From Lytechinus pictus (lineage: Eukaryota; Echinodermata; Echinoidea; Temnopleuroida; Toxopneustidae), in contig NC_087245.1 of assembly GCF_037042905.1 (NCBI RefSeq), positions 7,393,501-7,457,500 on the forward strand: 64,000 bases of DNA. The letters run 5' to 3'. Under the pieces are notes generated by a model that was not told the origin of the DNA, did no database searches, and was given only the letters and a program-made list of their open reading frames with translations. How positions within the stretch are numbered: position 1 is the stretch's first letter; the number at the start of each line of letters is the position of its first letter. Made by a program: the position numbers and the translations under genes. This document shows positions 33,172 to 45,599 of this stretch, piece after piece.

Positions 33172-34865
33172 TAGGAGTGGGCTATACAAGGGTCAAAAAT
33201 ACTTTTTTGTAATTTCAATATGACAACAGTTTTTTTTTATTCCTTGTAATGTATCTCAACATGAAATGACAATATTTTTTGTCTCGGGTCCGAGAAAAAA
33301 GTGTGCCGGGCCAAAATCCAAAATGGCCGCCAAACCCCCCCAAAATCACAGTTTTGGCCACAACTTCTTTATTTGGTGGTCTTTTTCTCTGGTTTTGGTG
33401 TCTATTCATATGCTTTGGGGGGCAGACAATTAGTTTTTCCTATGATTAGTACTTTTAAACTATTATTTGTAGAGTTAAAAGGTAATTATACCTAAATTTT
33501 CAAATTTTTATATTTCTTTTCAGCCAAAAAGTAGGTTTTATCGTCCTGGGGTTCTTGGATATTAGATGGTACGAGGTCAACAATAGAAAGCAGCTTCATA
33601 TAGCTATATTGCTTTTATTCCTCTACTTTGGGTTTTACGGATATTTGTGAAATATATATCTTATTAAATAAAAAAATGTCAATTATCTATTGGGCCTATA
33701 CAGTACATGTATACAATGTACTGTACATACTGCACTGCATAAATGCATTGGCCACCATGACAGCTAACAAGGCCTGTATAAACTAGTGTCATAGAAATGA
33801 GCTCTCAGGTTTAGAGTTAGATGCCTCAGAAATTGAAGATAAGTTTTGTCTCAGAAATTGAGGACGTTTTGTCAAATATGCTAATTCAGGGGGCGGAGAG
33901 AGGTAATTAACCAGACATCATGGCATTTTAGCTATTTTGGTCCCCGTTGCATAAAAATTTACCATTATGTTAACTTAACTTAATGGTAACTTGCATGGAA
34001 TCCGTGATTCTGATTTGCTGTTGATCAGCATTACCATGATAGTTAACTGACCCCATAAATATAGGCAAGTTTAGACACCATAACCAGGAAAAAAAGCCTC
34101 CAAATGGAGAAGATATGGTTAAAAATATGATGTATGTATATATGATATGTGATATTTTTGTGAATTTACGTTGCTGGTTTCATCATGTATTATACATCAG
34201 CTGACAAGCAATCAAATTCACAATCTAATTCTAAACATTAGGAGCTCATTTCTATGACACTATATAGTTTATGTCCATTTTATATGTCATGGTGGTCAAT
34301 GCATGTATATATGCAGTGTAGTATGTACAGTAAATTGTATACCGTATAGCCCCTATGGATAAATGGCATTTTCTTTTATTTGATAAGATATATTTCACAA
34401 ATATCCGTAAAACCCAAAGTACAGGAATAAAAGCAATAAAGCTATATAAAGCTGACCGCTACTGTTCAACTGGTATCGTCTAATATTTAAGAACCACATA
34501 ACGATGAAACCTACTCTTTGGCTGAAAAAAATGGCTTTAAAAATTTGTAAATTTAAGTAAAATCACCTTATAACTCTACAAATAATGATTTAAAAGTACT
34601 AAGTTTAGGAAAAACAAGTTACCTGCCCCCAGAAACATATGAATAGACACCAAAACCAGAGAAAAAGACCATCAAATAAAAAAGTTGTGGCCCAAAATGT
34701 GATTTTGGGGGGTTTTGGCGGCCATTTTGGATTTTGGCCCGGCACACTTTTTTCTCGGACCCGAGACAAAAAATATTGTCATTTCATGTTGAGATAAGGT
34801 AAAAGGAACACAAAAAAACTGTTGTCACAGTACAACAAAAAATCACCCATTTATAGCCCACTCCT
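33172..34865. mobile_element. Long-TIR (fold-back) element with ~630-bp arms
   Basis: The left arm 33172-33804 begins TAGGAGTGGGCTATA. The right arm 34242-34865 ends TATAGCCCACTCCT. Landmarks pair in inverse order: CAAAATGGCCGCCAA, CTCGGGTCCGAG, TTTTACGGATATTTGTGAAA, GTGTCATAGAAATGAGCTC. ACTTATAT is duplicated at 33164-33171 and 34866-34873. An 8-bp TSD suggests a hAT-like source. The 437-bp loop includes an inserted-looking AATGGTAACTTGCATGG palindrome. No transposase. Confidence 0.9.
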
Positions 34866-35225
34866 ACTTATATGTTATCATCTGCAAATATCATTGTTGA
34901 AGATATTTTGGGAAGAATTCTGCATTGCTCCCTGGCCTTTTTTGTGTTTTGTGATCATGGAAAATACAAACGAACTTTGCTCTGTCATCTGCTTTTGCAA
35001 CGCTCACCCGACCAGCGCAGACCGTCAGTGCATGCATCGACGGCCGGCCGGAGCAAAAAAAAATGACTCGATTTTCTCCGCCTTCAAATTTCGATCCATC
35101 GATGTTCGATCGAATTAAAGCTGTCGAACACCGGTTTTCAAAATAATCGATATGACTCGGGCTTAGTAAACAGTATATTCTCATTTACATTTGTATCCCA
35201 TATATTGTCACGATTTTATTGATTT

Positions 35226-35254
35226 TTCTTCCTGTAATTTCTTTCACATTATAG
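35226..35254 (+). promoter_or_regulatory. HNRNPK: 3' splice site of the hnRNP K 5'-UTR intron
   Basis: A T/C-rich tract ending TTTCTTTCACATTATAG at 35254 is a good acceptor. It implies at least one upstream non-coding exon, not identified. The first ATG (35298) follows 43 nt later. Confidence 0.65.
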
Positions 35255-35297
35255 AACTTACAAGTGCCATCTGATTAAACAAAACTAATCAACCAGA

Positions 35298-36587
35298 ATG
35301 GCTGACAACCAAGATTATGGAGGTGGTGAAGGAGGGAAGCGATCAGCAGAAGATCAGAGGCAAAACCAAAACAAGCGCCCGAGAGGGGATTACAATCAAG
35401 TTGTATTCCGTTTGATGATAAGGAGCAACAATGCTGGAGGGGTGATAGGAAAAGGTGGTGATAATATCAAGCGTCTCAGGTCAGATTATGATGCTAAGGT
35501 GTCTATTCCAGATTGCAATGGGCCGGAGCGAATCATCAAGATTGTCACCAAACAGCTGGATAGTGCTCTTGACTGTATTTCAGATATCATTCCAAAGGTG
35601 GGAGAAAAGGTGGAGAGGAGGGATAGGAAGCAAGATCAGAGTCAGAACCAGGGCCAGTTTTTTGTCAGGATCATGGTCCATCAGAGTCATGCTGGAGCCA
35701 TCATTGGAAGAGCAGGTTTTAAGATCAAAGAACTTCGGGAGAAAACTGGTGCCCATTTCAAGGTATATACAAAAACCTGCCCAAACTCCACCGACCGTGT
35801 TGTCCAACTCACTGGTACCGCAGATGTAATCATCAAGGCTGCTCGTGAAGTCTACGAAATCTGTTCTGAAACCCCCATCAAGGGCCTTGCACAGGAATAT
35901 GACCCATTCAACCATGATACAAGCAATTTTGACCAGTACGGGGGATTCCTGTTTGATCCAGCAGAGGAAAGTTATGGTGATCGAGGCGGCTATGGAGGTG
36001 ACCGTGGTGGTGGCGGCGGCGGCGGCCAATGGAACAGAGGTCCGCCAATGGGACGTGGCTATGATCGTGGAATGGCTGGTGGAAATGATAACTTTGGTTA
36101 TGGCCGCAGTCCCTTTGGTGGTGGAGGTGGTGGGCCCATGGGAGGAGGACGAGGAAGGGGAGGACGTGGACGAGGAGGTGGTGGTGGACCTGGTGGTGCT
36201 CGTGGATATGGAAGAGAGCAGCAATATGGTGGTGCCCAAGGCTATGATTTTGGTGGAGATTCTGGACGTGGCCAATCCAACTTCGGAGGTGGAGGCGGTG
36301 GCTTTGACGGTGGTCCTGGTGGTGGAGGAGGTGGTGGGGAAGCTGTTCAGACACAACAAGTCACCATACCCAACGACCTGGCTGGCTCTATCATTGGCAG
36401 AGGGGGTCAGCGCATCAAAAAAATCCGTACACAGTCAGGAGCACAGATCAAGATCGACGACCCTCTTCAAGGTGCCAAGGATAGAATCATCACCATTACA
36501 GGTACGCAACATGACATTGCTCATGCCAAGTTCTTGTTACAAAATAGTGTCAAGGAGTACCAAAATAGTGGAGGAGCAGTTCAGTAA
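35298..36587 (+). CDS. HNRNPK: Heterogeneous nuclear ribonucleoprotein K, 429 aa
   Basis: A nuclear poly(C)-binding RNA/DNA-binding protein acting in splicing, mRNA stability and translation. An N-terminal bipartite nuclear signal is visible (KR at 14-15, then AED, then KRPR at 26-29), placed as in vertebrate hnRNP K. KH1 spans about 34-99 with GKGG at 51-54. KH2 spans about 121-188 with GRAG at 137-140, and is followed by the family motif SETPIKGLAQEYDP (190-203). A Gly/Arg-rich linker with RGG-type repeats covers about 226-348. KH3 spans about 353-420 with GRGG at 367-370 and a family-typical RIITITGTQ (396-404). Vertebrate hnRNP K (about 460 aa) has a proline-rich KI segment there; here it is glycine-rich. 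The start is chosen because an in-frame TAA lies at 35286-35288 and the context is A at -3, G at +4. All coding sequence is in one exon, whereas the vertebrate gene is split many times. A retrocopy that acquired a 5' exon is one alternative; lineage intron loss is another. Confidence 0.97.
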   Translation: MADNQDYGGGEGGKRSAEDQRQNQNKRPRGDYNQVVFRLMIRSNNAGGVIGKGGDNIKRLRSDYDAKVSIPDCNGPERIIKIVTKQLDSALDCISDIIPKVGEKVERRDRKQDQSQNQGQFFVRIMVHQSHAGAIIGRAGFKIKELREKTGAHFKVYTKTCPNSTDRVVQLTGTADVIIKAAREVYEICSETPIKGLAQEYDPFNHDTSNFDQYGGFLFDPAEESYGDRGGYGGDRGGGGGGGQWNRGPPMGRGYDRGMAGGNDNFGYGRSPFGGGGGGPMGGGRGRGGRGRGGGGGPGGARGYGREQQYGGAQGYDFGGDSGRGQSNFGGGGGGFDGGPGGGGGGGEAVQTQQVTIPNDLAGSIIGRGGQRIKKIRTQSGAQIKIDDPLQGAKDRIITITGTQHDIAHAKFLLQNSVKEYQNSGGAVQ

Positions 36588-38550
36588 TTGGAAAGTTCAG
36601 AATTGGAAATTAGCTTTTCTTTAATAGAATCTCCTTGTTCAAAATTGTAAATACATGTATCTATCTAGGTGGTCATGATATCACATTTATTTTCATGCCA
36701 TAAATTGCTCGAGAGGAACTTCAATCTAGACAGTATTCCCTTTTATTTTGCGAAATTGCTTTCCTCGCTTTTTTTTTGTTGTTTTATGTACTTGTATATG
36801 ATAAGGCTATGCTTTCCTTTTATAATCTTTTAGAATTTTAATTCTTTGGTTTGTTCATCAATATTTAAATGACAAGACTTGATTTATTCTTGATCAATTT
36901 TGCAGTTGTTTAATGCTAATGTAGAAATGATCAACTTGTTTCCATTTAGCTTACAATGTGACACGAATGCCAAGGGGCGTTCCTTACAGAATTTCTTTTT
37001 TTCAGGGCTTTTTTCACAGCCTCTTACTCCCTAAATCTGCAACATTGGATAAACTTTAACATTGCAATGAATGGGGATTATCCAGGGCCCCTTTTTAAGT
37101 TTCTGTGCTCTTTTAAGCTTTTCAGGGGCGATATCACTTTGATTCCCATACACAGTACTGTACATGTACCTTCCCCCCCCCCCCCAGGTTCCACATGTTT
37201 GTTTCTTTTTAAATTCATAAGCAAAATAATCCTATGCGTAAAGTCCTTTTAAGTTGACCTTTTCTGACATATGTTGAATTAGGAAAAGGATTTTTTTGTC
37301 CAAATAAGATGGTACATGTAAAAGACTAGACACTGATTCATGGAGATTTTTCTTCGGTTAATAGCTTACAGTATTAATTTCATCTGAAACCCTGTCATGT
37401 TTAGAATATGACATGTGCATGTGAATATAAAGGTCAATATATCTTAGACCACCAAGAGGCCAATACCATTTCTTACAAATTATTTTTATTTCTGATTTAA
37501 ATGGTCATAATTGTACATGTAGAATTGTGACCCTTGAAAAAAAAACTCTACTTTTTATGGTGACAAGCATTAGATTGCTATTTCCTGTTTTTTACATTTG
37601 TGTAAAAGTTTTTCATGTTGCCATTACTAGTGCTTTATCATGGAGGATTTACCAGGGCCGGTGAGGAGAGGGGGTATTCCATGTGCAGTGCACTATATTT
37701 TCCATGTTGAGGCTACTGTATTGCATATTTTTTTACATATGTAGTTTGGAACTCTCGTACTTGGCAAAATTGGGGAAGATCTCCCGGTTGTTATTTAGTT
37801 TATCGTGTCATTCATCTACAGAAATGAAAATGTACATGTACAGATATCCAAGTACTGTACATGTATGTATGACACAAATTCCTATTTTACTCTTTGGAAG
37901 AGGGCCCTTTATAGCTACTGTTTATATGTAGGTTTTAGAAAAAATATAAATTAAAAAAAAACATAAAAATGTCCACAATTTTACCATCTATTCCTGAATG
38001 TTGAATGGTGTTGTGACTGTTGTCACATGTGCATGTAAATTAGTCCTTTGGAATTAGATGTCATTGATGTTGAATATCTTGGTTAAGTAGGATGCATGTT
38101 AAGAGTTGTTAAGACTTAAGACAAATAGTTGTCATTCATTGATTATCATGTTGATATCGTCTATATGGAAGTAAAGCTCTATTGCATATTGTTAACTTGT
38201 TCAGTTACATGTACTTTTGAGTCTGAACAAGGAGGCCCCAGTGATCAGAATGATGGAAGGCGAATGCTGTACAATTTCTTTTGAAGCAAAGCCCTATGAA
38301 CAGTATGTATTTTTCTGAACTGATATCAGAAAATAATCAGAACCTACATGTACATGTACAAGTACTGTACATGTACAAACCCCATACCAACTAGTATGAT
38401 CTAGTTTGATCTGATTTGAGGCTGTTCATAACAAACACATACATGTATCTACAAAAATAACCTTTTGATAATTACAGTCCATCCTATTTTATCCAAATGT
38501 ATTTCAATTTTGTTGCTGTTATGTATTGCAAAGCATTTGAACCCAATAAA
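36588..38550 (+). other. HNRNPK: Probable hnRNP K 3' UTR
   Basis: T-rich sequence with many TACATGTA motifs follows the stop codon. The first canonical AATAAA I see on this strand is at about 38545-38550; earlier variant signals could be used. A poly-C run lies at 37173-37185. The 3' end is not proven. Confidence 0.4.
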
Positions 38551-38838
38551 TATCCATTTGCTATACCAAGCTAATATTTCACCCTTTCCCAGCTCTTTGC
38601 ATTTCCAATTTTGAATCCTAAACATGTGCAGTGTACATGTGCATGTACCTACATGTACCATGTGACTTTAAAATAAGAGGGAGGGGGGCCTTTGTCTCAG
38701 TGCAGAGAACCAAGAAATCCTTTTTGAGATAAAGACATTGGGCATTTACATATTTTTAAACATATGTACATTGTTCATTTGTAATGAAAGATCTACACGT
38801 GTGTACATGTACATGTACGATCCTGTTTCTTTAAACCA

Positions 38839-39009
38839 GGGGCCTGTTTCATAAAGATTTACAACTGTTGTAACTTTGCAATTATGGCAACTACCATGGC
38901 AACACTGAACAGGGCTCAGCAGCCAATCAAAATCAAGGATACCATGGTACAATGTAGTTGCCGTAATGGCAAAGTTACAACAGTTGTAACTCTTTATGAA
39001 ACAGGCCCC
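38839..39009. mobile_element. Palindromic MITE (GGGGCCTGTTTCATAAAG), copy 1
   Basis: GGGGCCTGTTTCATAAAG pairs with CTTTATGAAACAGGCCCC. Inside, ACAACTGTTGTAACTTTGC and its reverse also pair, and CCAATCAAAATCAAGG sits centrally. The 171-bp unit could fold completely. Confidence 0.9.
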
Positions 39010-42000
39010 AGGAGATCTCCCTGTTTAATCCAAAATATGCATGTACTGTCAAAGTGAATATATATGCAAATGAGAAAAGGATTATCGTACTATCGTCAAA
39101 CAAAATATTAGTCTTTAACGTGTACAGGACTACATGAACCTGGCCATCTTTCAAAAGATTTGTTTTCACTTCAGTTTTATATTTGAATTCTCAGATTAAT
39201 TGATGATATTGATTTGATGGTCCACACTTGTGCTACTGGGCTTAATATTTTACCTGAGACAGTCCATAACCACTCATATTCAAAATGGGGAAGGGCATAT
39301 TCTGTGTTGTAATAACCATTGGGCTCTGTAGTGACTGATTGTGCGATAAAATAATTCTGAATGATGATATACAATCAATCTGGCATTTGAATCAAGTCAT
39401 TAGCTATGTTGGGAAAAACATGATTATGGAGAAATTTAATCTATTTTTTTGGGGGGAAGGATGTTTATAAAGGAAAAGGAAAAAAATCAAATTAGCAGAT
39501 GGATGAAATAATATTTGAAAATAACTGACAAAAGAGAGAAAGTTTAAATTAAAAAAAAATTGTTGTTTGGTGAATTCAACTTGGCTTCATTGTTGGGTAC
39601 CGGTATGTCTATGGTGGGGACTACTCCATTTTTAGCTCCAAATCATTTTCCAGGACAAAATTTTTATGATCATTTTCATCGGTTGGGTGGGAGGGGGTGC
39701 TTAGAAAAAACGACCAGTTTTCCCTCCATACACCACAATTCGACACCAAATTGCCAGTTTGAGATTTGCATAATCTAGTAATTATACATGTACATGTATG
39801 TTTTAAACAGCCTTGAGAATTGAGACTATTTTTCTGATTTCTTCCGAGCTTTCATTCCATTTTTCTTTTTCCTCCATTCATATTTTACCAATGGAGGTTC
39901 CCCCTTTTTTATTAAATCTGTCAATTGTAATGTAATTCTAAATCAGTTATGAACTGAACAAAAGTACACTGTTCTTTTTTCTTACATCAGATTCGACTTA
40001 CATGCACTCTCATGCTAGGTTGATTGTTCGTGTACTGTACTTGCATTGGTGCTGTGTGCGGGAGAGAATGAAACAAATATTCCCCTCACCCTCAAAAATA
40101 TAAACATTTAATTATTCAGCTACACTACTGGTACTTTTCTCCACATACATGTACATGTACCTTTATTGATATCCTTTTTTTTTTTGTAAATGAAATCTGG
40201 TTTTCATGTCCGAAATTTCCTTCCAGACACTTGAACTTTTTCATTGTCAAATTATCCAGTAGATCTTCTTTGTTCAACACTTGCATGTACACAAGAGGAT
40301 GAGTGATGTAATTGCAAGCTTTTCCATGCAGTAAAATTTGTTTGGAAGGAAAGTAGGATCTGAAGGGATTAAGGAAAGAAGATTTAGAGGAATGACTTGG
40401 AATATTGTGTGTGTGACTACTGTATGTGTGATAGATTGAGTGGTCCAAGGATGCCAGAGCCAGGGTGTGGTAGGGATTGGTTGGGAGGTTCTCTTTCCCC
40501 CTATATAGGTCCAGAGATACCCGAAGTATTGGTGGTCCAGGTAGTACACCACTACTAATCTCCTACCAAAGGTTCATCCCAAGACTTCCATAGAAATAGG
40601 CCAAGAGGGGCCCATTGGACCTTTGCCACTGTAGCTACGCCATCCATTCCATCCATGGTGAAGCTGATTGAAGCATTCTCTGACCCTGTTCCATGCTTCA
40701 TAATGCCATTGACTCCTCTGCACGGTGTACCCAACTGAAAAAGAGACTAGGATTTTTAAATCCACATCAACAACCCAATGGCATTTGTAGCGTGTGGAAC
40801 TTTGCCAAATGTCCACTTGAGTTCCTTACCCATGTTACCAATCCTCTAAGAGATCAATGACACTCCAAAAGGTACATGTACCAATGCCAAACTCCAGTTA
40901 ATGGAATTCTTGCCATCACTGAACATTTTTACCCAACTGTGATCATCTTGTCCTACAAACTATACTCTACCATCCACTGCACAGGCCACTCTAATAGTCA
41001 AGTGGTCTGTGGTGTTTCGCTACCACAGATGGGGGCCCAAAGTCTGATCTGACCATCCATCTACATAATCTACCCATTCGTCCATCAGTCCGTCCCATGG
41101 ATTACATTCCGGTTCAGGTCCATGTCCTTCATTTTCTGCATGTGGACCTGCCCATGCCATTTGTGACCTTGTCCGATACATCCCGCTCCAGTCCGGTCCA
41201 ATGAGCCCATTCCAATAATCTTCAATTGATGTGCCCCGGATGCGTATGTATGTCCTATATTTCGTACCAAGTAAAGTTTCATTCCTCTTGAATCTCCACT
41301 TATTGGGTGTCTTTTTTAAGTAAAGAAATATCCCCAATCAATATTTTTTAATGAAAGAATACCCACACAAATCCTCCATAAAACATTTCTTGACGCTGAT
41401 ATTCTTGGAAGAAAATTTGGCGTATTTTCCTCTTTCCTACAAATCTTCACAGTACTGTATGATCAAGAACTCAGAGCCATCTCCAAAAGTTTTGCCAGAT
41501 TTTTTTTTTTTGCCTATAGGTTTTTTAGGTTTCCTTTGGTACATTATTGCTGGTATCTCCAATTTGTTCAATAAGCCAGTTCACGGTTAGCTCATGATCA
41601 ACTTTTCTCAAATGACCTTTGTGATTTTTCATTAGGATAAGCACTATCATTTTCAAATATAGATGTTGCGTAAGCTTTACCGGTAGAGTATTCAAATTCT
41701 AAGAACAAAAGGCATTGTATAGACCAGGTGACTAAAATAGTACATCAGGGATAAAGTTTGGAAATCTGTTTTATTGTCTGCCTTTGGCACATTTGACTAT
41801 TGTTTAGGCTACTGTCAAATACCAGTGATTATGAAGGCTCTATTTATTACTCTTCAGCTTGGATGTGATAAATATTTTGAAAGGAATACATGAATAATCA
41901 TCAAATCACAAATGCCTATGTCAGTGAATTTGAAAGCCACCTTCATGGTTGTCTCCAATGACCTTTTTTTGCTCGTGCGCAGTTTACAACCGTGAACAGG

Positions 42001-42869
42001 CTTATTCTTTGAATATATTTATTTCCCATATTCCAATTTGCATTTTACATCCTTTTTTTCACGAACAGACGATTTTCAACGTACCTATTTTGCCAATAAA
42101 TCAGTATTCCAAATATAAAATTTCCTTCTTCAGAAAGAATCATTATCCTTTACTCTTATGTAGTTTTCTTACCTACATCATGTATCGTTTGTCCTGTATA
42201 AAACCAAATGTCTGATACCTTTTGCAAGACAGTAATCCTCTTTGTATATTTCTCATCCTCCCTAATGTATGATGACCCATTTCTACAATAGAGCTTAGGG
42301 GAACATTCTGGAGCCATCTTGGACCTTCTGGCCATCCTAGTTGCAGTGTAGGTGCATGGTTTAGGAGCCTCTTTGCCTCTTGAGTTGATGGGATGAGATG
42401 ACGAGAGCTACCAATGTCTGCAAGTTTTCTTGAGGCGGAACGGAGGAATGCTGAAGAATGTCAGATTCCTTTGTGTGAAAGGTACAGTAATGTGAAACCC
42501 TTTTTGCTTTACTTGTAGTTTCATTTGTCTTGCCCAGCTTGTACAAGTAGAAGTGGGACAAAGAGCTGCTTTGTCAACATTAAACCTTAAACATGAGGTT
42601 GAGTTTTTTGCATTTTCATTATTTGAATGTAAATACAGATGTTTCCAAATTTGTATCTGGTGATCAGAATATCGGCGTTGATAGTTAAAAATAGGGAGAA
42701 CAGGAAAAGCTAGAAAATTATTTACATGTATATTGTAGAGCAATAATGTCTTGCTTTGTTAGGGCTTTTCATTTAAATTTGTTGCCTGCATAATGGAGCA
42801 AGACTATATGCTCCGCTTTTCTGATGGTGGAGGCTGCATCTACATTAAATCTTATCAAGCCAAGGTTAA
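39010..42869. other. Gene-free region with a few unassigned open frames
   Basis: Minus-strand open frames at 40574-40816 and 41020-41337 are Trp/Gly-rich and the sequence there is somewhat less AT-rich, but I recognise no domain, start context or splice structure. The rest is AT-rich with TACATGTACATGTA runs. No repeat boundaries are clear. Confidence 0.45.
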
Positions 42870-43145
42870 GTGTATGAAGTTTCATCATAACTTTCATCAT
42901 ATATGGACCTAGTTAATGAAACTGAGACATAAGGGTACTAGTATCTATCACTTATCACTGATCATCATGCCTGAGCTTCAGTTCACATGATCAAGGTCAA
43001 AGATCATTTAAGGACAATGAACGTGATTTCATATGAATGATGGATTTTGTGAATAAGAATTCGTCTTTTTCATACTAGTAGTTTTCAAAGTCCGCACCGC
43101 TGCTATATTGAATTGTTTAATGCAGGCGAGACCGTCAGAGGCGTT
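42870..43145 (-). mobile_element. Fragment of the GTCTCGCCTGCAT element, reverse orientation
   Basis: TGCAGGCGAGACCGTCAGAG with GGCGTTCCACTT at the right end is the reverse complement of the left end at 48891-48930. Inward sequence (TAGTTTTCAAAGTCCGCACC, CTGCTATATTGAATT) and decayed AGGTCAAAG units also match. Confidence 0.75.
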
Positions 43146-44655
43146 CCACTTATGTTTTTTAGAGTTGAAGCCAATTGTAAAAGAACATTCTAAATACTTA
43201 GCAATTCAAAGATGAAAAAAAAATAATGAGAGGCATATTAAGGAAATTCTGATTCATTTTTCCCCTTTTGTCATAGTCAAAATCTATTCTTTGCTGCTGA
43301 GATGTATTAAATGAATGATAGCTTAAAAGGCCAAAAAAAATCTTATTTTATGATTTTTAACATTCAATTATTTTCTGATTCTGTTTGAAAATCTTATTTC
43401 AGGTTCTAAAGACTTTTCATTGTAAAATAATTTCATAAAGGATAGAAAAGATTAGACCTAAGCTTACCTAAATAGGATAGTAAACAGGCAAATAACCAGA
43501 TAATATGCTAATCAAGTCCCCACTCGTCCAGTTTTTCATGAATCCAATATTTTTTTTTTTCTTTATCATTTTCCAGGATTGACAGGTCTTTCTAGCAACG
43601 GATGATGTGCAGTGACTCCAGGAAAATGCAAGAAACAAATGGTATACAGGCTCTATGTACTTGCCAAGCAGCATAACTGAAGAAAATGTGTCTACTGATC
43701 ACATTTTGAGTCCGCAGGGTGTAGAGCAAGAAAAGTAAACCCATTAATACTCTAAAAGTGGTGATATACTCATTCTATCAACAAGAAAATCAGGAAATCA
43801 CTTCATTCAAAGTAAAATTTAAATGAAATTCACCAAGTATGCAGCAATGGTATAGATTTGTGTATTCGACTGGAAAGTGTACATTACAGATTTCATATCA
43901 AGCAGATTATTCCGAAACGATTAGCCAAAACAGAACTGAAATCATTGTAATTCAATTTATTATAGAAGATATTCCAGATACAATATAAACTAATGTATTC
44001 AGATATTCAATCTCTCTCATCTATCTATTCTATCCTCATTCCCTCTCTCCCTCACCCCCCCATGCACATTTGTTTTTCTTTCCTTAATCTTTTTTTTTTT
44101 GGCTAACTTTATGACTTAACACCTAGTATTTTCTCTTTAATTTCTGAGTTTTCTCTCATCCACTATCCCTTTGTCTGTTTTGTATATTTTCTAGGCTTTG
44201 TCTTGTCATGCATGAGAGATATTTAAGTGAAATAATAAAGCAAGCACAATGATAAAACACACATAAATCATTGCCCTAGTCCCTTTTTTCCTTTGTTTTG
44301 TGAAACACAGCTGCAACTTGCAAACTCTACTACAATACTACTTATTTTGCTTCTAGAAGATCAACCCTAAAATGGTGGGAGAAGCGATTGGCCACCCTTT
44401 TTCCCACTCACCTTGGCCTTTTGGCCAGTATTTCTGCAATGTTTCTTTTTATTGAATAGGCACGTTTTATTGGAAAACATGGATACACCTATATATAAGA
44501 TTTTTTTTTTCTTTTCAGTTGATGAATTAATGAAATACACTTAAACATAACAATCCAAGTTTTAAAGGACATTTAATGATAATCCAGCATTCCAAAATTA
44601 ACAATTTTTTGCTTCTGTAAATGGTTAACGGTACATTTAAGATTTGTACACAAAA
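43146..44655. other. Gene-free stretch
   Basis: AT-rich with T-runs at 43549-43560 and 44090-44100. No coding or structural signal seen. Confidence 0.5.
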
Positions 44656-44659
44656 TTAA

Positions 44660-45185
44660 GAGTCCTTTCCAACTAAAAGCTGATTTGAAAAAAGAGAAAC
44701 ATCAGACATATGCTGAAATTTTTTGTTGAAATTGGATTTAAAGTGGAAAGTTGTGACATTACTGTAAAGTTTGCTACAAATTGTGATATGCTCATCCTGA
44801 GCATAATGCATATTAGGAAACTGATGTCACAGACCATTTTATTTTGTTGCTATTTTACTGTATGAAAATATATTTTAATTCTTTCTTCATTTTTGTGTAA
44901 AAACCTTCGTCTGGGTTTCATTACTCATGGAAAATGACAAGTCAGGATTTGATAGAGATCCTCTATAACATTAAATCAATAAAAATGGAAATATTCATAT
45001 TTCATGTAAGAAATATCAAGTATGTGACATCATCAGCTCCTTCATTTCCATAGTACTGATCAGGATTTAATCTTTTGTGTATTTAATTCAAAGCATTGAA
45101 ATGTCATAATTTTTTTAGTTAACCAGTAAATCAGATTTTGATGAAATTTGTTGGTGCTTAAATTAATCAATTTGTTGGGGTGGAT
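44660..45185. mobile_element. Full-length copy of palindromic MITE family 1, diverged
   Basis: From AGTCCTTTCCAACTAAAAGC at the left to TTTGTTGGGGTGGATATA at the right, both halves are present. They include GTGACATCATCAGCTCCTTC, ACTGATCAGGATTTAATC and TCAGATTTTGATGAAATT. The ends have drifted. Confidence 0.75.
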
Positions 45186-45599
45186 ATAGCCTATAATCTA
45201 GGCGGGGGCTGCAACTGTATTATTTGCTTATACCGATCTGATGAGGTATCGCGAAACGTAAGCGAACGTCTGATGTGGCGAGACTACAAACTTCTGCTAA
45301 TACACTCCTGTCTAACTGTCATTGTCTTTTTATTGACGAATGTCTGGTTTTTGTTTTTGTATGAAAATTCTACACTGCATCGTATTCAAGAAATAAACAA
45401 ATATTGAATATATAGATGAGAGTAGAGGTGGTGGTTGCTTTTCATCCACAGTTGGTCTCTCCGCATCAGATGCATCATTTACAAGATAAAGCTGCAGCCT
45501 CCGCCTACATTAGAGGCTAGGGTAGAATTGGCATTTTGTAATTCATGTTTGAAATCATAATGATATGGTAGATTACATTGAGGGTGATGTGCATTATGA

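Larger units (their letters stand above)
30672..35163. mobile_element. 4.5-kb TIR element with 12-bp TSD, host of two nested elements
   Basis: The left end AGCCTGAGTCGAATCGAT pairs with the right end ATCGATATGACTCGGGCT. TAGTAAACAGTA is directly repeated at 30660-30671 and 35164-35175. Core sequence remaining after removal of nested insertions is about 1.75 kb and is rich in GATCG/CGATC motifs near both ends. A 12-bp duplication is longer than usual for cut-and-paste families. No transposase is seen. The right end is about 90 bp upstream of the hnRNP K splice acceptor. Confidence 0.85.

Noticed and set aside
35580-36624. Three long open frames overlapping hnRNP K (minus 35580-36359 and 35908-36354; plus 35845-36624)
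   Set aside because: They are shadows of the GGN-repeat coding region, with Ser/Thr-, His- or Val/Glu-rich low-complexity products and no domain.
40574-41337. Minus-strand Trp/Gly-rich open frames as a gene
   Set aside because: No recognised domain, no clear splice pairs and no start context. Kept only as a note under gene-free DNA.
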